From CAWUKT01 sp963923035 (GTDB taxonomy: Bacteria; Bacteroidota; Bacteroidia; J057; JADKCL01): a stretch of 64,000 nt of DNA. Location: positions 1 through 64,000 of the forward strand of contig CAWUKT010000023.1 in NCBI GenBank assembly GCA_963923035.1, read 5' to 3'. The translations under genes were made by a program, and so were the position numbers. A model generated the notes under the pieces. It made no database searches, was not told the DNA's origin, and saw only the letters and a list, made by a program, of their open reading frames with translations. Numbering within the stretch: the first letter of the stretch is position 1; each line of letters opens with the position of its first letter. Shown one piece after another: positions 1 through 7,781 of the stretch.

Positions 1-50
1 CGCGCTCGGGACTTACACCCTAGAGTCATTGCCCATGCCGGGCACACACG

Positions 51-83
51 AAAAAAGCCAGGTGGGCACGGAGCCCACCTGGC
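51..83 (-). terminator. Rho-independent terminator of the thioredoxin gene
   Basis: An 11-bp perfect inverted repeat (57-67 with 73-83, 5-nt loop) is followed, reading the minus strand, by six T residues (56-51). It lies 30 nt beyond the stop of the minus-strand thioredoxin gene and is the obvious end of that transcript. Nothing gene-like is visible in positions 1-50. Confidence 0.9.
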
Positions 84-113
84 GCTATCTGCAGGTATTG
101 GTCTAAAATTATC

Positions 114-908
114 TTAGTACAGGGCCATTTCGAACTGCTTCCGGTACTTGGCCGTGAGCGGGTGGCCCGGGCCAAAGAGTTGGAAGAGTGAAATGGAGGC
201 GCGGCGGGGCAATTCGTTGTGGGCCTTCTTGTCCACGACAATGGCGTCGATGACCGCACTGATGGCCTGCTCAAAGTCTTGCTCTTTCAGGCCGTCGCGG
301 GCTTCAGCCAATCGCTCATCGACCTGGCCTTCACCAGCTTCGAATTGAAGCAACTCAGCCAGGGTGCGAACCCCTTCGGCGTTGTCATAAAGCAGGTGAC
401 CGAGCTTGATCTCTTCCAGCATCTTCACCGCTTTCGCGGGATGTTCGAAGAGGACTTCGCGGGCGAGGTAGAACTTCGCCAGCAACAGGTCGGGATTTTC
501 ATCCACAAAGCCTTCGAGCTGGGCGAGGGCCAGGATACGGTCGCTTCCAAAGCGCTCAATGATCTCATTGAGGGCGGAGCGGCGCTCATCCGGGATGAAT
601 TCGCCGAGCCACTGACGGAGCGTCGGCTCCGGCAATGCGCCCACAAATTCCTGGATGATCTCTCCTTTGTGGAAGAGCTTCACAGCCGGAATGGACTGGA
701 TTCTATATTGGTAAGCAAGCTCCTGGTTGAACATGGTATTGACCTTGATCAACTCCCATTTTCCATCGGCTTCTTTGGCCAATTTTTCCAGGATTGGGCC
801 CAGGTACAAGCAGGGACCGCAGGAGGGAGACCAAAAGTCTACCAGTACGGGTACATCGTGGCTGCGTTGCAGGACGTCTTGCTCAAAATTCAAGTTTTCT
901 TTTTCCAT
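114..908 (-). CDS. Thioredoxin-domain co-chaperone, CnoX/YbbN-like
   Basis: A 264-aa protein with an N-terminal thioredoxin fold (about residues 1-105) that keeps a full CGPC active site at 30-33 and the cis-proline at 74. It is followed by a helical region (about 115-260) of the kind that forms the TPR-like tail of CnoX/YbbN, a chaperedoxin that holds unfolded proteins and protects them from oxidation. E. coli YbbN has lost the first Cys of the motif; this protein has not, so it could be redox active. It is a monocistronic minus-strand gene closed by the terminator at 51-83. The family assignment rests on the domain order and length; the chaperone role is inferred. Confidence 0.88.
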   Translation of the reverse strand: MEKENLNFEQDVLQRSHDVPVLVDFWSPSCGPCLYLGPILEKLAKEADGKWELIKVNTMFNQELAYQYRIQSIPAVKLFHKGEIIQEFVGALPEPTLRQWLGEFIPDERRSALNEIIERFGSDRILALAQLEGFVDENPDLLLAKFYLAREVLFEHPAKAVKMLEEIKLGHLLYDNAEGVRTLAELLQFEAGEGQVDERLAEARDGLKEQDFEQAISAVIDAIVVDKKAHNELPRRASISLFQLFGPGHPLTAKYRKQFEMALY

Positions 909-1109
909 GACGAGAGTGCCTTTCTGTATAAAGCTGTAAAGACATTAACGAAGTTATATGAAAAAAGTTTCATGTGTTGTTATTTGTGTCACATTTCTTT
1001 GGGTGACGGAGAGAATATTGTTCCGTTATCCTCTGCCCGAGTGCCCCGAAACCTACAATAACACTTGAAATCAGCCCTTTTTCTTCATTTCTCCCCCTCT
1101 CAGATCAAT

Positions 1110-1826
1110 TCACTTTTTTATCCTTTTTCCCACCACCGCCACCAACAATCCTTCTCCCCGATCACTCATTTTCCCCACCAATTTCCCCTCCGCATTCCAA
1201 TATGCACTCTGTCCCACCGCCACAAAGTTGTCCGCGGGCCCCACACAATTGGCCATGAGGACCGGCAGGGCATGCTGGCGGGCGAATGTGGGGAAATAGG
1301 CTTCGGCCTTGGTCACGCCTCCGGCTGGTTTCGCAACACTCGCCACATACACATCAGCCCCCATGTCCGCGGCCTGCTGCCCGTGTTGGGGTTGCAGGCT
1401 CTCGTAGCAGATCGCCGGCGCCATGCGAAGTCCGTTCCATCCCAACAAGACCGGACGGTCTCCGGCTTCAAACCACGGACGTTCGTCTTCGTGGAGGAGC
1501 TGTTTGGAGTAGAGTTGGCGGGGTTGGTGCGGGGAAAAAACCAAAAGGGAAATCCGGGGCTTGAGGATACCGGGAGTCGGCAGACCAATCCCGATCAAGA
1601 CCTCTCTCCCATCTGCCAAGGCCTGAAAAGGGGCCAGGACGGGATCGTCAGGACGCATCTGCAAGGATTGGGCCAGTCGGGGTTCGTAGCCGGTCAGAGA
1701 GAGTTCGGAGAAAAAGACCGCCTCAGCCCCCTGGTCGAGGGCTGAGGCAATCCAATCGAGATGGAGGCTGAGGTTGACTTCGATCTCTCCCGGAATGGGG
1801 CGGATTTGGACGGCGGCGATCTTCAT
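1110..1826 (-). CDS. Carbon-nitrogen hydrolase (nitrilase superfamily)
   Basis: A 238-aa amidohydrolase of the nitrilase/omega-amidase superfamily, which cleaves C-N bonds in amides or carbamoyl compounds. The catalytic triad can be placed: Glu41 (in FFSELSLTGYEP), Lys108 (in YSKQLLHEDERPWF) and Cys140 (in PAICYESL). The ATG at 1826 is preferred over a TTG nine bases upstream because the family starts with MKIAAVQ. The substrate cannot be told; the protein is shorter than omega-amidase and NAD synthetase-type members. It stands alone, with the frameshifted reductase gene 36 nt upstream on the same strand. Confidence 0.88.
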   Translation of the reverse strand: MKIAAVQIRPIPGEIEVNLSLHLDWIASALDQGAEAVFFSELSLTGYEPRLAQSLQMRPDDPVLAPFQALADGREVLIGIGLPTPGILKPRISLLVFSPHQPRQLYSKQLLHEDERPWFEAGDRPVLLGWNGLRMAPAICYESLQPQHGQQAADMGADVYVASVAKPAGGVTKAEAYFPTFARQHALPVLMANCVGPADNFVAVGQSAYWNAEGKLVGKMSDRGEGLLVAVVGKRIKK

Positions 1827-1861
1827 GGGATTCAAAGATAGCCGGAATCAACCTGCCGCCC

Positions 1862-2492
1862 CTACTTTTCCAGCTTGGCCCAGGTAAAGTGAGGATTGTG
1901 TCCATTCGCCCGGACCATCTTCACCCATAAAAGCGTCATGTGCTCGAGGTGCAAGGCCTGGTTCAAGGCGCCGACGTCCAGGGTCTCAAAGCCCAGGTCA
2001 TCGTTCAGGGACTGCACCTGCGCCTTGCTCTCCGCGTCATCTCCGGCGATCAGCATGATGGGGCGCACCTCGTAATTGGGGAAGGAGGAATCGGCCAAAA
2101 TTCTCAAAGCCGTAGATGTTGTAGGACTTGACCACCCGCGCATTGCCCGCCCATTCCTGTACTTTTTCCGCCCCCGACACTTCACTCTTCAGCCCGTGGG
2201 AAATGCCCGGGCCCACCGGATTCGTGCAGTCGACCAGGACCTTGCCGCCCAGGTTCAAATCGCCGAGGATCGATTCGTTGAGCATGAAGGGGGTCGCGAG
2301 GAAAACGATGTCGGCGGCGTCTACTGCTTCCTGAACGGGCAAAACGGAAAAGTTCGGGTTCTTTTCCAATGCGTTGACCACACTGGCATCAGTGGGGTCA
2401 TTGTGGCCGACGACCACTTCGTGGCCCTTGTGATTCAGATTGTTGGCGAGTGAAAATCCCACCCGACCAATGCCTATAAATGCTAGTTTCAT
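1862..2492 (-). pseudogene. NADPH-dependent F420 reductase-like gene with a frameshift
   Basis: The first part (ATG at 2492-2490) encodes a Rossmann fold starting MKLAFIGIGRVG, with the strand-loop LATPF and VVKSYNIYGFENF. At that point the frame is lost, and a second frame carries on with ADSSFPNYEVRPIMLIAGDDAESKAQV to a stop at 1862. Joining the two after ENF gives a complete protein of about 209 aa matching the NADP oxidoreductase, coenzyme F420-dependent family. The change is one extra base within the TTTTGG (minus strand) near 2095-2100. Either the gene is a recent pseudogene or the base is a homopolymer sequencing error. No slippery heptamer was seen. Confidence 0.8.
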
Positions 2493-2503
2493 TGTTGTCT
2501 GAG

Positions 2504-3109
2504 TTAAAATTGTTTCCGGACGAATACACCGGGATTGGAGTCGGTGTTGTCCCGGCTGAATTGACGGAGGTTGAGTCCCAAGCCAAACTGATAGCCTTTC
2601 CGATCGACGCCCAAACGGATCCGCTGCACACTGACGAGGTGCCCTTCCGACCGAAAGGCCGAGAAGAGTTCCAAACTCGTATAGGCCCGCCATTTTTCGG
2701 ACAGGGATGGCGTCAACCGCATGATGGAGAACCAACTGTACAGCGGATCATTGCTCACCTGAACAGCAGGCAGGGCGAAGACCATCCAGTTCTTATTGGC
2801 TTTGAAAAAGTGTACCCCTACATCCACTCCCGCGCCAGTTCCCGAGATGCGGCCCACCACCGTCCCACCGACTCCCAGCTTCGTCGTATAGTTCCCGTAG
2901 GCCCCGGCGAAGACATCGGTCATCTCGCCATCGTAAGTGCTCGTGGCCCGGGCCCGGGTGAACAAAGAGAATCGACTGCCCTGGGAAAAGGGCTCCAGGT
3001 ACTGGATGTCCATGAACAAACGCTCGGTTCCGGGCATCAGTTCGAAACTCTGGCCCAGGGCGAATTGCGCCGTCAGGGTCCAAAACAAGATGAAGAGGAG
3101 CTTTTTCAT
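2504..3109 (-). CDS. Secreted/outer-membrane hypothetical protein
   Basis: A 201-aa protein with a Sec signal peptide (MKKLLFILFWTLTAQFALGQ, cleavage near 20). The remainder is rich in alternating aromatic and polar residues typical of beta-strands and ends in Phe (VFVRKQF), as many small outer-membrane barrels do. I see no enzyme motif. The ATG at 3109 is chosen because it starts the signal peptide. The gene lies just upstream of the frameshifted reductase gene (11-nt gap to its start codon) and could share its transcript. The barrel fold is inferred from the pattern only. Confidence 0.7.
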   Translation of the reverse strand: MKKLLFILFWTLTAQFALGQSFELMPGTERLFMDIQYLEPFSQGSRFSLFTRARATSTYDGEMTDVFAGAYGNYTTKLGVGGTVVGRISGTGAGVDVGVHFFKANKNWMVFALPAVQVSNDPLYSWFSIMRLTPSLSEKWRAYTSLELFSAFRSEGHLVSVQRIRLGVDRKGYQFGLGLNLRQFSRDNTDSNPGVFVRKQF

Positions 3110-3167
3110 GGGAGTGGAAATGCAATCCGAGGCCACGCGAACGCAGCCTCGGATCGGGTCAGTTGAA

Positions 3168-4025
3168 TTAACGGTTCAATTGGTTGACGACCAGACGGGC
3201 GGCGGCAGCACCGGAGTTCTGTTGCTGACCGGTGATCAGGTTACCGTCTTCGATGGCGTAGGAAGAGAAGGGATCGGCCACTTTGAAGTTCGTGCCTTCG
3301 ATCTTGCGGGCCTCGGATTCGATGCGGTAGGGCTGGATTTTGACGCCCGCAGCCTGGTCGGCGTAGTCTTCCTCGGCATCCGCGAAGCCGGTCCAGGTCT
3401 TGTCCTTGACGAGCAGGTCACCCGTGGAGGTCTTGGCTTCGAGGAGCAAGGTGGTCGAATGGCAGACGGCGGCGCTGGGCTTGCCGGATTCGTAGAATCC
3501 AGCGAAGAGGGCTTCCAAATCGTGGTTGCCACGGAAGGTGTACATCGGGCCCTGGCCACCGACCAGGAAGATCGCGTCGTAGGCATCGGGATTGACGTCG
3601 GCCAGCTTGGCGGTATTTTCCAGCATGGCATTGAACCAATCCTGCTGCATGTATCCCAGGGAGATCACATCGTGGGCGGAGTAGCCACTGGCATCGGTCG
3701 GATTGGAATAGCCATCCATTTCGAGCTTTCCACCTTCGGTGGAGGCCAATTCGACTTCGTAGCCGGCTTCCTGGAACACGTGAAGCGGGTGCGTCAATTC
3801 TGCCGCCCAGAATCCGATCGGCCAACCGGTCTGCTCGGAAACGGAGGGGCTACTGGCCACCATCAGGATTTTACCCTTGCTGGGCATTCCGTGGGCGTGG
3901 ACATACTGCTGGACTTCCTTGATTGAATGGGTCATTTCTGCTGCGTTTTGAGTTGAGTTTTGGGCATAACTGAGCTGCAAGCCAGTGGCGAAGGCCACGG
4001 CCAAAAACAGTTTTGTGATATTCAT
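3168..4025 (-). CDS. Periplasmic DJ-1/PfpI family protein (Hsp31/glyoxalase III-like)
   Basis: A 285-aa type 1 glutamine-amidotransferase-like protein with a signal peptide (cleavage after about residue 22). The nucleophile elbow is AAVCHSTTLL with Cys188 followed by His189, and Glu76 in FWAAEL is the Glu that pairs with the Cys in this superfamily. The length and layout match the Hsp31-like branch, whose members act as glyoxalase III, deglycase or holdase. It is transcribed divergently from the HxlR regulator at 4143; a 9-bp inverted repeat and a Bacteroidota promoter lie between them, so control by that regulator is likely. Export to the periplasm is unusual for this family and rests on the signal peptide. 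Confidence 0.85.
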   Translation of the reverse strand: MNITKLFLAVAFATGLQLSYAQNSTQNAAEMTHSIKEVQQYVHAHGMPSKGKILMVASSPSVSEQTGWPIGFWAAELTHPLHVFQEAGYEVELASTEGGKLEMDGYSNPTDASGYSAHDVISLGYMQQDWFNAMLENTAKLADVNPDAYDAIFLVGGQGPMYTFRGNHDLEALFAGFYESGKPSAAVCHSTTLLLEAKTSTGDLLVKDKTWTGFADAEEDYADQAAGVKIQPYRIESEARKIEGTNFKVADPFSSYAIEDGNLITGQQQNSGAAAARLVVNQLNR

Positions 4026-4051
4026 CGTGAGTTTTTTTGCTTTGTGTTCCT

Positions 4052-4082
4052 CAAAGCTAGGGCAATCACTTACCTTTGCCAA
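4052..4082 (-). promoter_or_regulatory. Bacteroidota promoter of the DJ-1/PfpI gene
   Basis: On the minus strand, TTG (4082-4080) is separated by 20 nt from TAGCTTTG (4059-4052), an exact fit to the Bacteroidota -33/-7 consensus (TTG, N19-21, TAnnTTTG). The predicted start of transcription is about 20 nt upstream of the ATG at 4025. Confidence 0.65.
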
Positions 4083-4127
4083 TATACTTCCCCATTTGAG
4101 AGGTACTTACTTCAATGAAAGTATATT
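4081..4127. promoter_or_regulatory. Inverted-repeat operator candidate between hxlR-type and DJ-1/PfpI genes
   Basis: AATATACTT at 4081-4089 and AAGTATATT at 4119-4127 form a perfect 9-bp inverted repeat with a 29-nt spacer in the 117-nt divergent intergenic region. The left arm overlaps the -33 element of the PfpI promoter and the right arm sits just before the regulator's ATG (4143). A dimeric winged-helix HxlR protein would be expected to bind such a site. Binding is inferred. Confidence 0.5.
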
Positions 4128-4142
4128 CAAAATCAACTCATT

Positions 4143-4490
4143 ATGCCTGAATTCCTCTACAACAACAAGCTCTATTACAATCCGGTCGAGTTCGCCATGG
4201 ACCGCATCGGGGGAACCTGGAAGATGCCGATCCTGTGGCGCCTGAAGAACCGGGTGATGCGTTTCAGCGAGCTGAAACGAGACATTTCCCATATCACGGA
4301 CAAGATGTTGACCAGCCAATTGCGTCAATTGGAGGCGGAAGGCTTTATCCACCGCAAAGTCTACCCGGTGGTGCCGCCGAAGGTCGAGTATTCGATCACG
4401 GAGAAGGGACAGACCGCCATTCCCATCATCGAGGCCATTCGGAACTACGGACTGGAATTGATGCGGATGGAAGGGATTGAAGAAAAATGA
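4143..4490 (+). CDS. HxlR family transcriptional regulator
   Basis: A 115-aa winged-helix protein of the HxlR family. It carries the family core NPVEFAMDRIGGTWKMPILW, the recognition helix FSELKRDISHITDKMLTSQLRQLE and the wing EYSITEKGQ. Many redox-sensing members have a Cys just before the PVE motif; here it is Asn13, so a thiol switch at that place is absent. It is divergent from the DJ-1/PfpI gene, a frequent pairing in which HxlR regulators respond to electrophiles or quinones. Repression of its neighbour through the repeat at 4081-4127 is an inference. Confidence 0.9.
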   Translation: MPEFLYNNKLYYNPVEFAMDRIGGTWKMPILWRLKNRVMRFSELKRDISHITDKMLTSQLRQLEAEGFIHRKVYPVVPPKVEYSITEKGQTAIPIIEAIRNYGLELMRMEGIEEK

Positions 4491-4504
4491 GGAACATGCA
4501 AATG

Positions 4505-5356
4505 CTACCTGTCACCAGGTAATTCCAGCAACATTTCGTATTGCAAGAAGTACTCCTGCATGCCAATGGTTGTCAGGAAGGCGATGGTTCCCTCGGCGCC
4601 ACCATCCACGTTGATGGTGGAAATCTTGTGCCCCACAGTGTCGTGGATATAGCGGAACAAGTGGGTCCCGTAACCTTTCCGGCGGTGCCCGGGGTGAATG
4701 GCAAATTGCTGGACCCGGCCGGATGTGGCATTCACCACCGCATACCCCACCAATTCTCCCTGCGCTTTCACGCCAATGACCTCATTGGTTTCCCTGGATT
4801 GTTCCACCGCCACCGCATCATTCTGCCAGGTCGGCCGCCAATCCCAAAAGGACTTCAGTTGCCCCCAGTCCCATTGCTCCATCACCTCGAAATCCAGGTG
4901 GGCATCCGGCAGCGTACCTTCGATTTCCCCCCGGAAACACGGCAAGGTCCGCAGCACCTTGAAGCCCACCGACTCATAGGAACGAATGGCCGGAGTATTC
5001 TGCGCGAACACCTCCAGAACGCATTGCTCGATCCCTTTCTCCTGCAAAACCGGCAGCATATAGGTATACATTTGCCGCGTCAGTCCCTTCCCCCGCTGCT
5101 CCGGCACCACCCCGGTTCCCCCATTGTACACCGTCCTTTTTCCGTCCCGCTCCCCCACTCCATGCAGCATAAAGCCCACCAACTGCCCCGCATCAAAGGC
5201 CCCCACCGAATGGGACCAGTCCGTCCGGTCATTCAGCATTTTCTCCGACAGGGTCTGCCGGGTAAACTGAATGGTGATGAAATAATCCGCAAAGGCTCGG
5301 TTGAAGGTGTTCACCAGCGCGTCCAGGTCGTCGGGTTGCAGCGGTCTGAATTCCAT
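4505..5356 (-). CDS. GNAT N-acetyltransferase, tandem domains
   Basis: A 283-aa protein with two GNAT folds. The first (about 1-150) has the acetyl-CoA loop VVPEQRGKGLTRQMY and then NTPAIRSYESVGFKVLR; the second (about 160-280) has AIHPGHRRKGYGTHLF. Tandem GNATs usually acetylate small amines or antibiotics or act on peptides, but the substrate is not visible. The gene ends 15 nt from the convergent HxlR gene. Confidence 0.88.
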   Translation of the reverse strand: MEFRPLQPDDLDALVNTFNRAFADYFITIQFTRQTLSEKMLNDRTDWSHSVGAFDAGQLVGFMLHGVGERDGKRTVYNGGTGVVPEQRGKGLTRQMYTYMLPVLQEKGIEQCVLEVFAQNTPAIRSYESVGFKVLRTLPCFRGEIEGTLPDAHLDFEVMEQWDWGQLKSFWDWRPTWQNDAVAVEQSRETNEVIGVKAQGELVGYAVVNATSGRVQQFAIHPGHRRKGYGTHLFRYIHDTVGHKISTINVDGGAEGTIAFLTTIGMQEYFLQYEMLLELPGDR

Positions 5357-5455
5357 GGGGAAGGGCGATTGAAGGTGATTAGGGCGTCAAATCCATTGCA
5401 TTATACGACGAATGGAGGAAAGGAACTGGTTTTTCCCTGAATTTACCCCAGCCTT

Positions 5456-5809
5456 CTACACCACCAAATCCAGCAGTCCACAAACTGCCGCCCCACCGAT
5501 GATCACCCAGGAAAGGACGTCTTTGAATTCGTTCTTTTGGTGGAACAGAAACAACAGGTGCAGCCCCAAATGGACCATCAAGAAGATGTCGAAGCCGCGC
5601 ACGAATTGGGGAGAGGGCGTCCCCGGCCCCAGTTCCAGGAAGATCCAGGCAAACAATGGGATATGCGCCAGGAGGAAGATCGGTTGGCCCCAGCGGTCGT
5701 CCAGCAGGGAGAGCAACGGAAAGATCCGCCACTCCCGGCAACGCACCGCATCCAATTCGTGGAGGGTCAGGAAGGACATTCCCAAGTAGAAAAAGAGGGA
5801 TTCAGTCAT
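5456..5809 (-). CDS. Small four-helix membrane protein (DUF6713-like)
   Basis: A 117-aa, strongly hydrophobic protein with about four membrane helices (about residues 3-18, 42-58, 70-88 and 98-116). The conserved-looking motif LHELDAVRCREWRI follows the first helix. It resembles the uncharacterised DUF6713 group, but this is from memory and weak. No function is known to me. It lies 99 nt beyond the start of the GNAT gene on the same strand. Confidence 0.65.
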   Translation of the reverse strand: MTESLFFYLGMSFLTLHELDAVRCREWRIFPLLSLLDDRWGQPIFLLAHIPLFAWIFLELGPGTPSPQFVRGFDIFLMVHLGLHLLFLFHQKNEFKDVLSWVIIGGAAVCGLLDLVV

Positions 5810-5893
5810 GGTGAAGGGGTTTCCAGTTGGAGAAGGGAGCGGGTTGGAGCTGGAGTTAGGGTTTCATGTGTCCCATTTCACGGCTCCATTTCT

Positions 5894-6487
5894 TCATTCA
5901 GCAAAGTCCACGCCACGGTAAATCTCTGCCAGACTCAGCTCAATGCCCATTGATTCCAGCCGCAGCGTATCCGCCACCGATTGCAGTTGAACGATCTGCC
6001 AGGTGTCGGAGGTCGTCCGGCGGTAGAGCGAAACGAATGCTGCGTATTGATCGACCAAGATGAACTCCTGCAAACTCGGCAGGCTCTGGTAATAGTTGAA
6101 CTTCCCACCCGCATCAAATCCGTGGGTCGACTTGGAAGTCACCTCCCAGAGAACAGTTGGATTGACGATGGTGTCGGGTTCGGATTCTTGGATTGGAGAA
6201 CAGACAATGGACAAGTCGGGGAAGAAGTATGAATTGCGGAGGGGAACAGCGATTTTCTGATCGGAACCAAAGACCTCACACTCCCCTCCTTTTTCCACCA
6301 ACGCATTCCCCACTCCCCGGCTAAGGTTCTGGCAAATGCGGTTGTGGTTGATTGACGCTCCGGCCATGGCGACCAGGTACCCATTGACGAATTCAAACTT
6401 GTGGGTTGAATCCGTCAACAGCTGGAAGTACTCTTCCTGGGTATAGCGACGGTCAGGTTCGGGCCCCTCTATTTGCGACTTCATCAC
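5894..6487 (-). CDS. Uma2 family (DUF820) restriction-endonuclease-fold protein
   Basis: A 197-aa PD-(D/E)XK-fold protein of the Uma2 family. It has the family start RRYTQEEYFQLLTDS and KFEFVNGYLVAMAGAS, the central FGSDQKIAVP and SYFFPDLSIVC (metal-binding Asp), and the late LWEVTSKSTHGFD (E-x-T/K). Uma2 proteins are abundant in cyanobacteria and Bacteroidota; their biological role is not established and nuclease activity is inferred from the fold. It is a single gene. Confidence 0.88.
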   Translation of the reverse strand: MMKSQIEGPEPDRRYTQEEYFQLLTDSTHKFEFVNGYLVAMAGASINHNRICQNLSRGVGNALVEKGGECEVFGSDQKIAVPLRNSYFFPDLSIVCSPIQESEPDTIVNPTVLWEVTSKSTHGFDAGGKFNYYQSLPSLQEFILVDQYAAFVSLYRRTTSDTWQIVQLQSVADTLRLESMGIELSLAEIYRGVDFAE

Positions 6488-6527
6488 TCAATAATAAGTA
6501 ATTCAAACCATCTTTCTCCCCCTTGTC

Positions 6528-6983
6528 TCAATTCTTCTCCCCCAGCGCCGGTACCCACATCGGTCCCACGGCGACCACCAAAATCAATACATTGAACAGG
6601 GCATTTGAAGGGTTGCCCGAGGCAATCGAGCCGGTGCTGTCCAGGACAAACCATGCCAGCGTGCCCACCAGGACCGAGCGGCGGACGGCTTCGGGGGCCT
6701 TGTCGTAGACCCAGGCAGACAAGCACCAAATCATGACGCCCCAGCCCAACAGGAAACCACCGGTCAGAGCCGCCAAAAAGCGGGTATCGGGATGGTCGAA
6801 AGTGGTCGCGCCATCCACGGGCCACGCGAGGAGGTCCAGGGTCAGGCGGGCGGGTTCATTGGTGGCGAGCATGGTGCCGAGGAAAAAGACCGGCCCAAAG
6901 GACCAAACGACAAAGGAAGTCACCTTGAGCCACATCTTGTGGAAGGCTTGGGTGCGGTATCTGGGAATTGTGGAGGATGCCAT
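6528..6983 (-). CDS. Hypothetical four-helix membrane protein
   Basis: A 151-aa protein starting at the ATG at 6983 (two in-frame ATGs six bases apart are possible). Four hydrophobic segments lie at about 20-40, 70-92, 103-122 and 127-146, with charged loops between. I do not recognise a family. It follows the orphan hairpin at 7061-7100 on the minus strand by about 80 nt. Confidence 0.65.
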   Translation of the reverse strand: MASSTIPRYRTQAFHKMWLKVTSFVVWSFGPVFFLGTMLATNEPARLTLDLLAWPVDGATTFDHPDTRFLAALTGGFLLGWGVMIWCLSAWVYDKAPEAVRRSVLVGTLAWFVLDSTGSIASGNPSNALFNVLILVVAVGPMWVPALGEKN

Positions 6984-7060
6984 AATCATTTTGTTTAGGA
7001 TGATGGCACAAGGGTACAGCAGAAAGACCGGGAATTTTAGACGGCACCGTTCAATGGGGG

Positions 7061-7100
7061 ATAAAAGAAAAGCTCCCGGCCCTGTTGAATGGCCGGGAGC
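7061..7100 (-). terminator. Terminator-like hairpin with no gene immediately upstream
   Basis: GCTCCCGGCC (7072-7081) and GGCCGGGAGC (7091-7100) form a perfect 10-bp stem. On the minus strand it is followed by TTTTCTTTTAT, a convincing intrinsic terminator. No minus-strand gene precedes it within 700 bp; it lies about 80 nt before the membrane-protein gene at 6983. It may be an attenuator in that gene's leader or the end of an unrecognised transcript. Confidence 0.6.
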
Positions 7101-7392
7101 AGAAACTCAAAATTATACCTACCGAATAGCTGTTAATTTTTGGTTGCGGGGAGCAGCCCTTATCGCTCCCCTTTTTCAATCCTATCAAATCTACTGTTCA
7201 AATTGTCTGCCCCCACCTACTTGGGGGAAAGCGCGTTGGTCGTGTTGGTTGGCGCTGTAATGTGTTCTTGGTTGGGTCTGTTTGAGAATACGGGGCGGAG
7301 GGAAAATGAACGGGAGAAGTCAGTGGGCGGAGGGGAAATGGCAGTGGACAAGGGAAATGGAGCAGGGAATGGAGGGACGGACAATGGGCTCC

Positions 7393-7644
7393 GAGTCTCA
7401 GACTCGGAAACCGCAGTTCAGAACTCGGCCATTCGAGTCTCAGACTCGGAAACCGCAGTTCGAGACTCGGCCATTCGAGTCTCAGACTCGGAAATCGCAG
7501 TTCGAAACTCGGCCATTCGAGTCTCAGACTCGGAAACCGCAGTTCAGAACTCGGCCACCCGAGTCCCAGACTCGGAAATCGCAGTTCGAGACTCGGCTAC
7601 CTGAGTCGCCAACTCGGCCATCGCGGTTCCGGACTCCAAAACCG
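7393..7644. repeat. 12-copy 21-bp minisatellite of alternating palindromic half-units
   Basis: Twelve consecutive 21-bp units fill 7393-7644. Odd units read GAGTCTCAGACTCGGAAACCG with small changes and even units read CAGTTCAGAACTCGGCCATTC, so the higher-order period is 42 bp. The core of each unit (GAGTCTCAGACTC, or AGTTCAGAACT) is a near palindrome. Units 9-12 drift from the consensus. Because 21 is a multiple of 3, all frames stay open, but none looks like a real protein. It occupies the middle of a 640-nt stretch (7142-7781) in which I see no gene; 7142-7392 is G-rich and featureless, and 7645-7781 is likewise empty. Confidence 0.92.
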
Positions 7645-7781
7645 CCCTGCCGGAGCCCGTTCCCCTTGTCAGCTGGAAACCTCACCCACCGCCCCGCCAA
7701 GCTAAAATCCCAAGCCCCAAACTTCCCCAGAAATCCACCAAGGGCATTGACTTTCTTGGGTCCAACCGGGAACTTATTGAG

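Noticed and set aside
219..1061. Long plus-strand open frame opposite the thioredoxin gene
   Set aside because: It is antisense to a clear thioredoxin with intact CGPC; such long shadows are common in this GC-rich DNA.
7393..7644. CRISPR array
   Set aside because: Units are contiguous with no unique spacers, and no cas genes are present.
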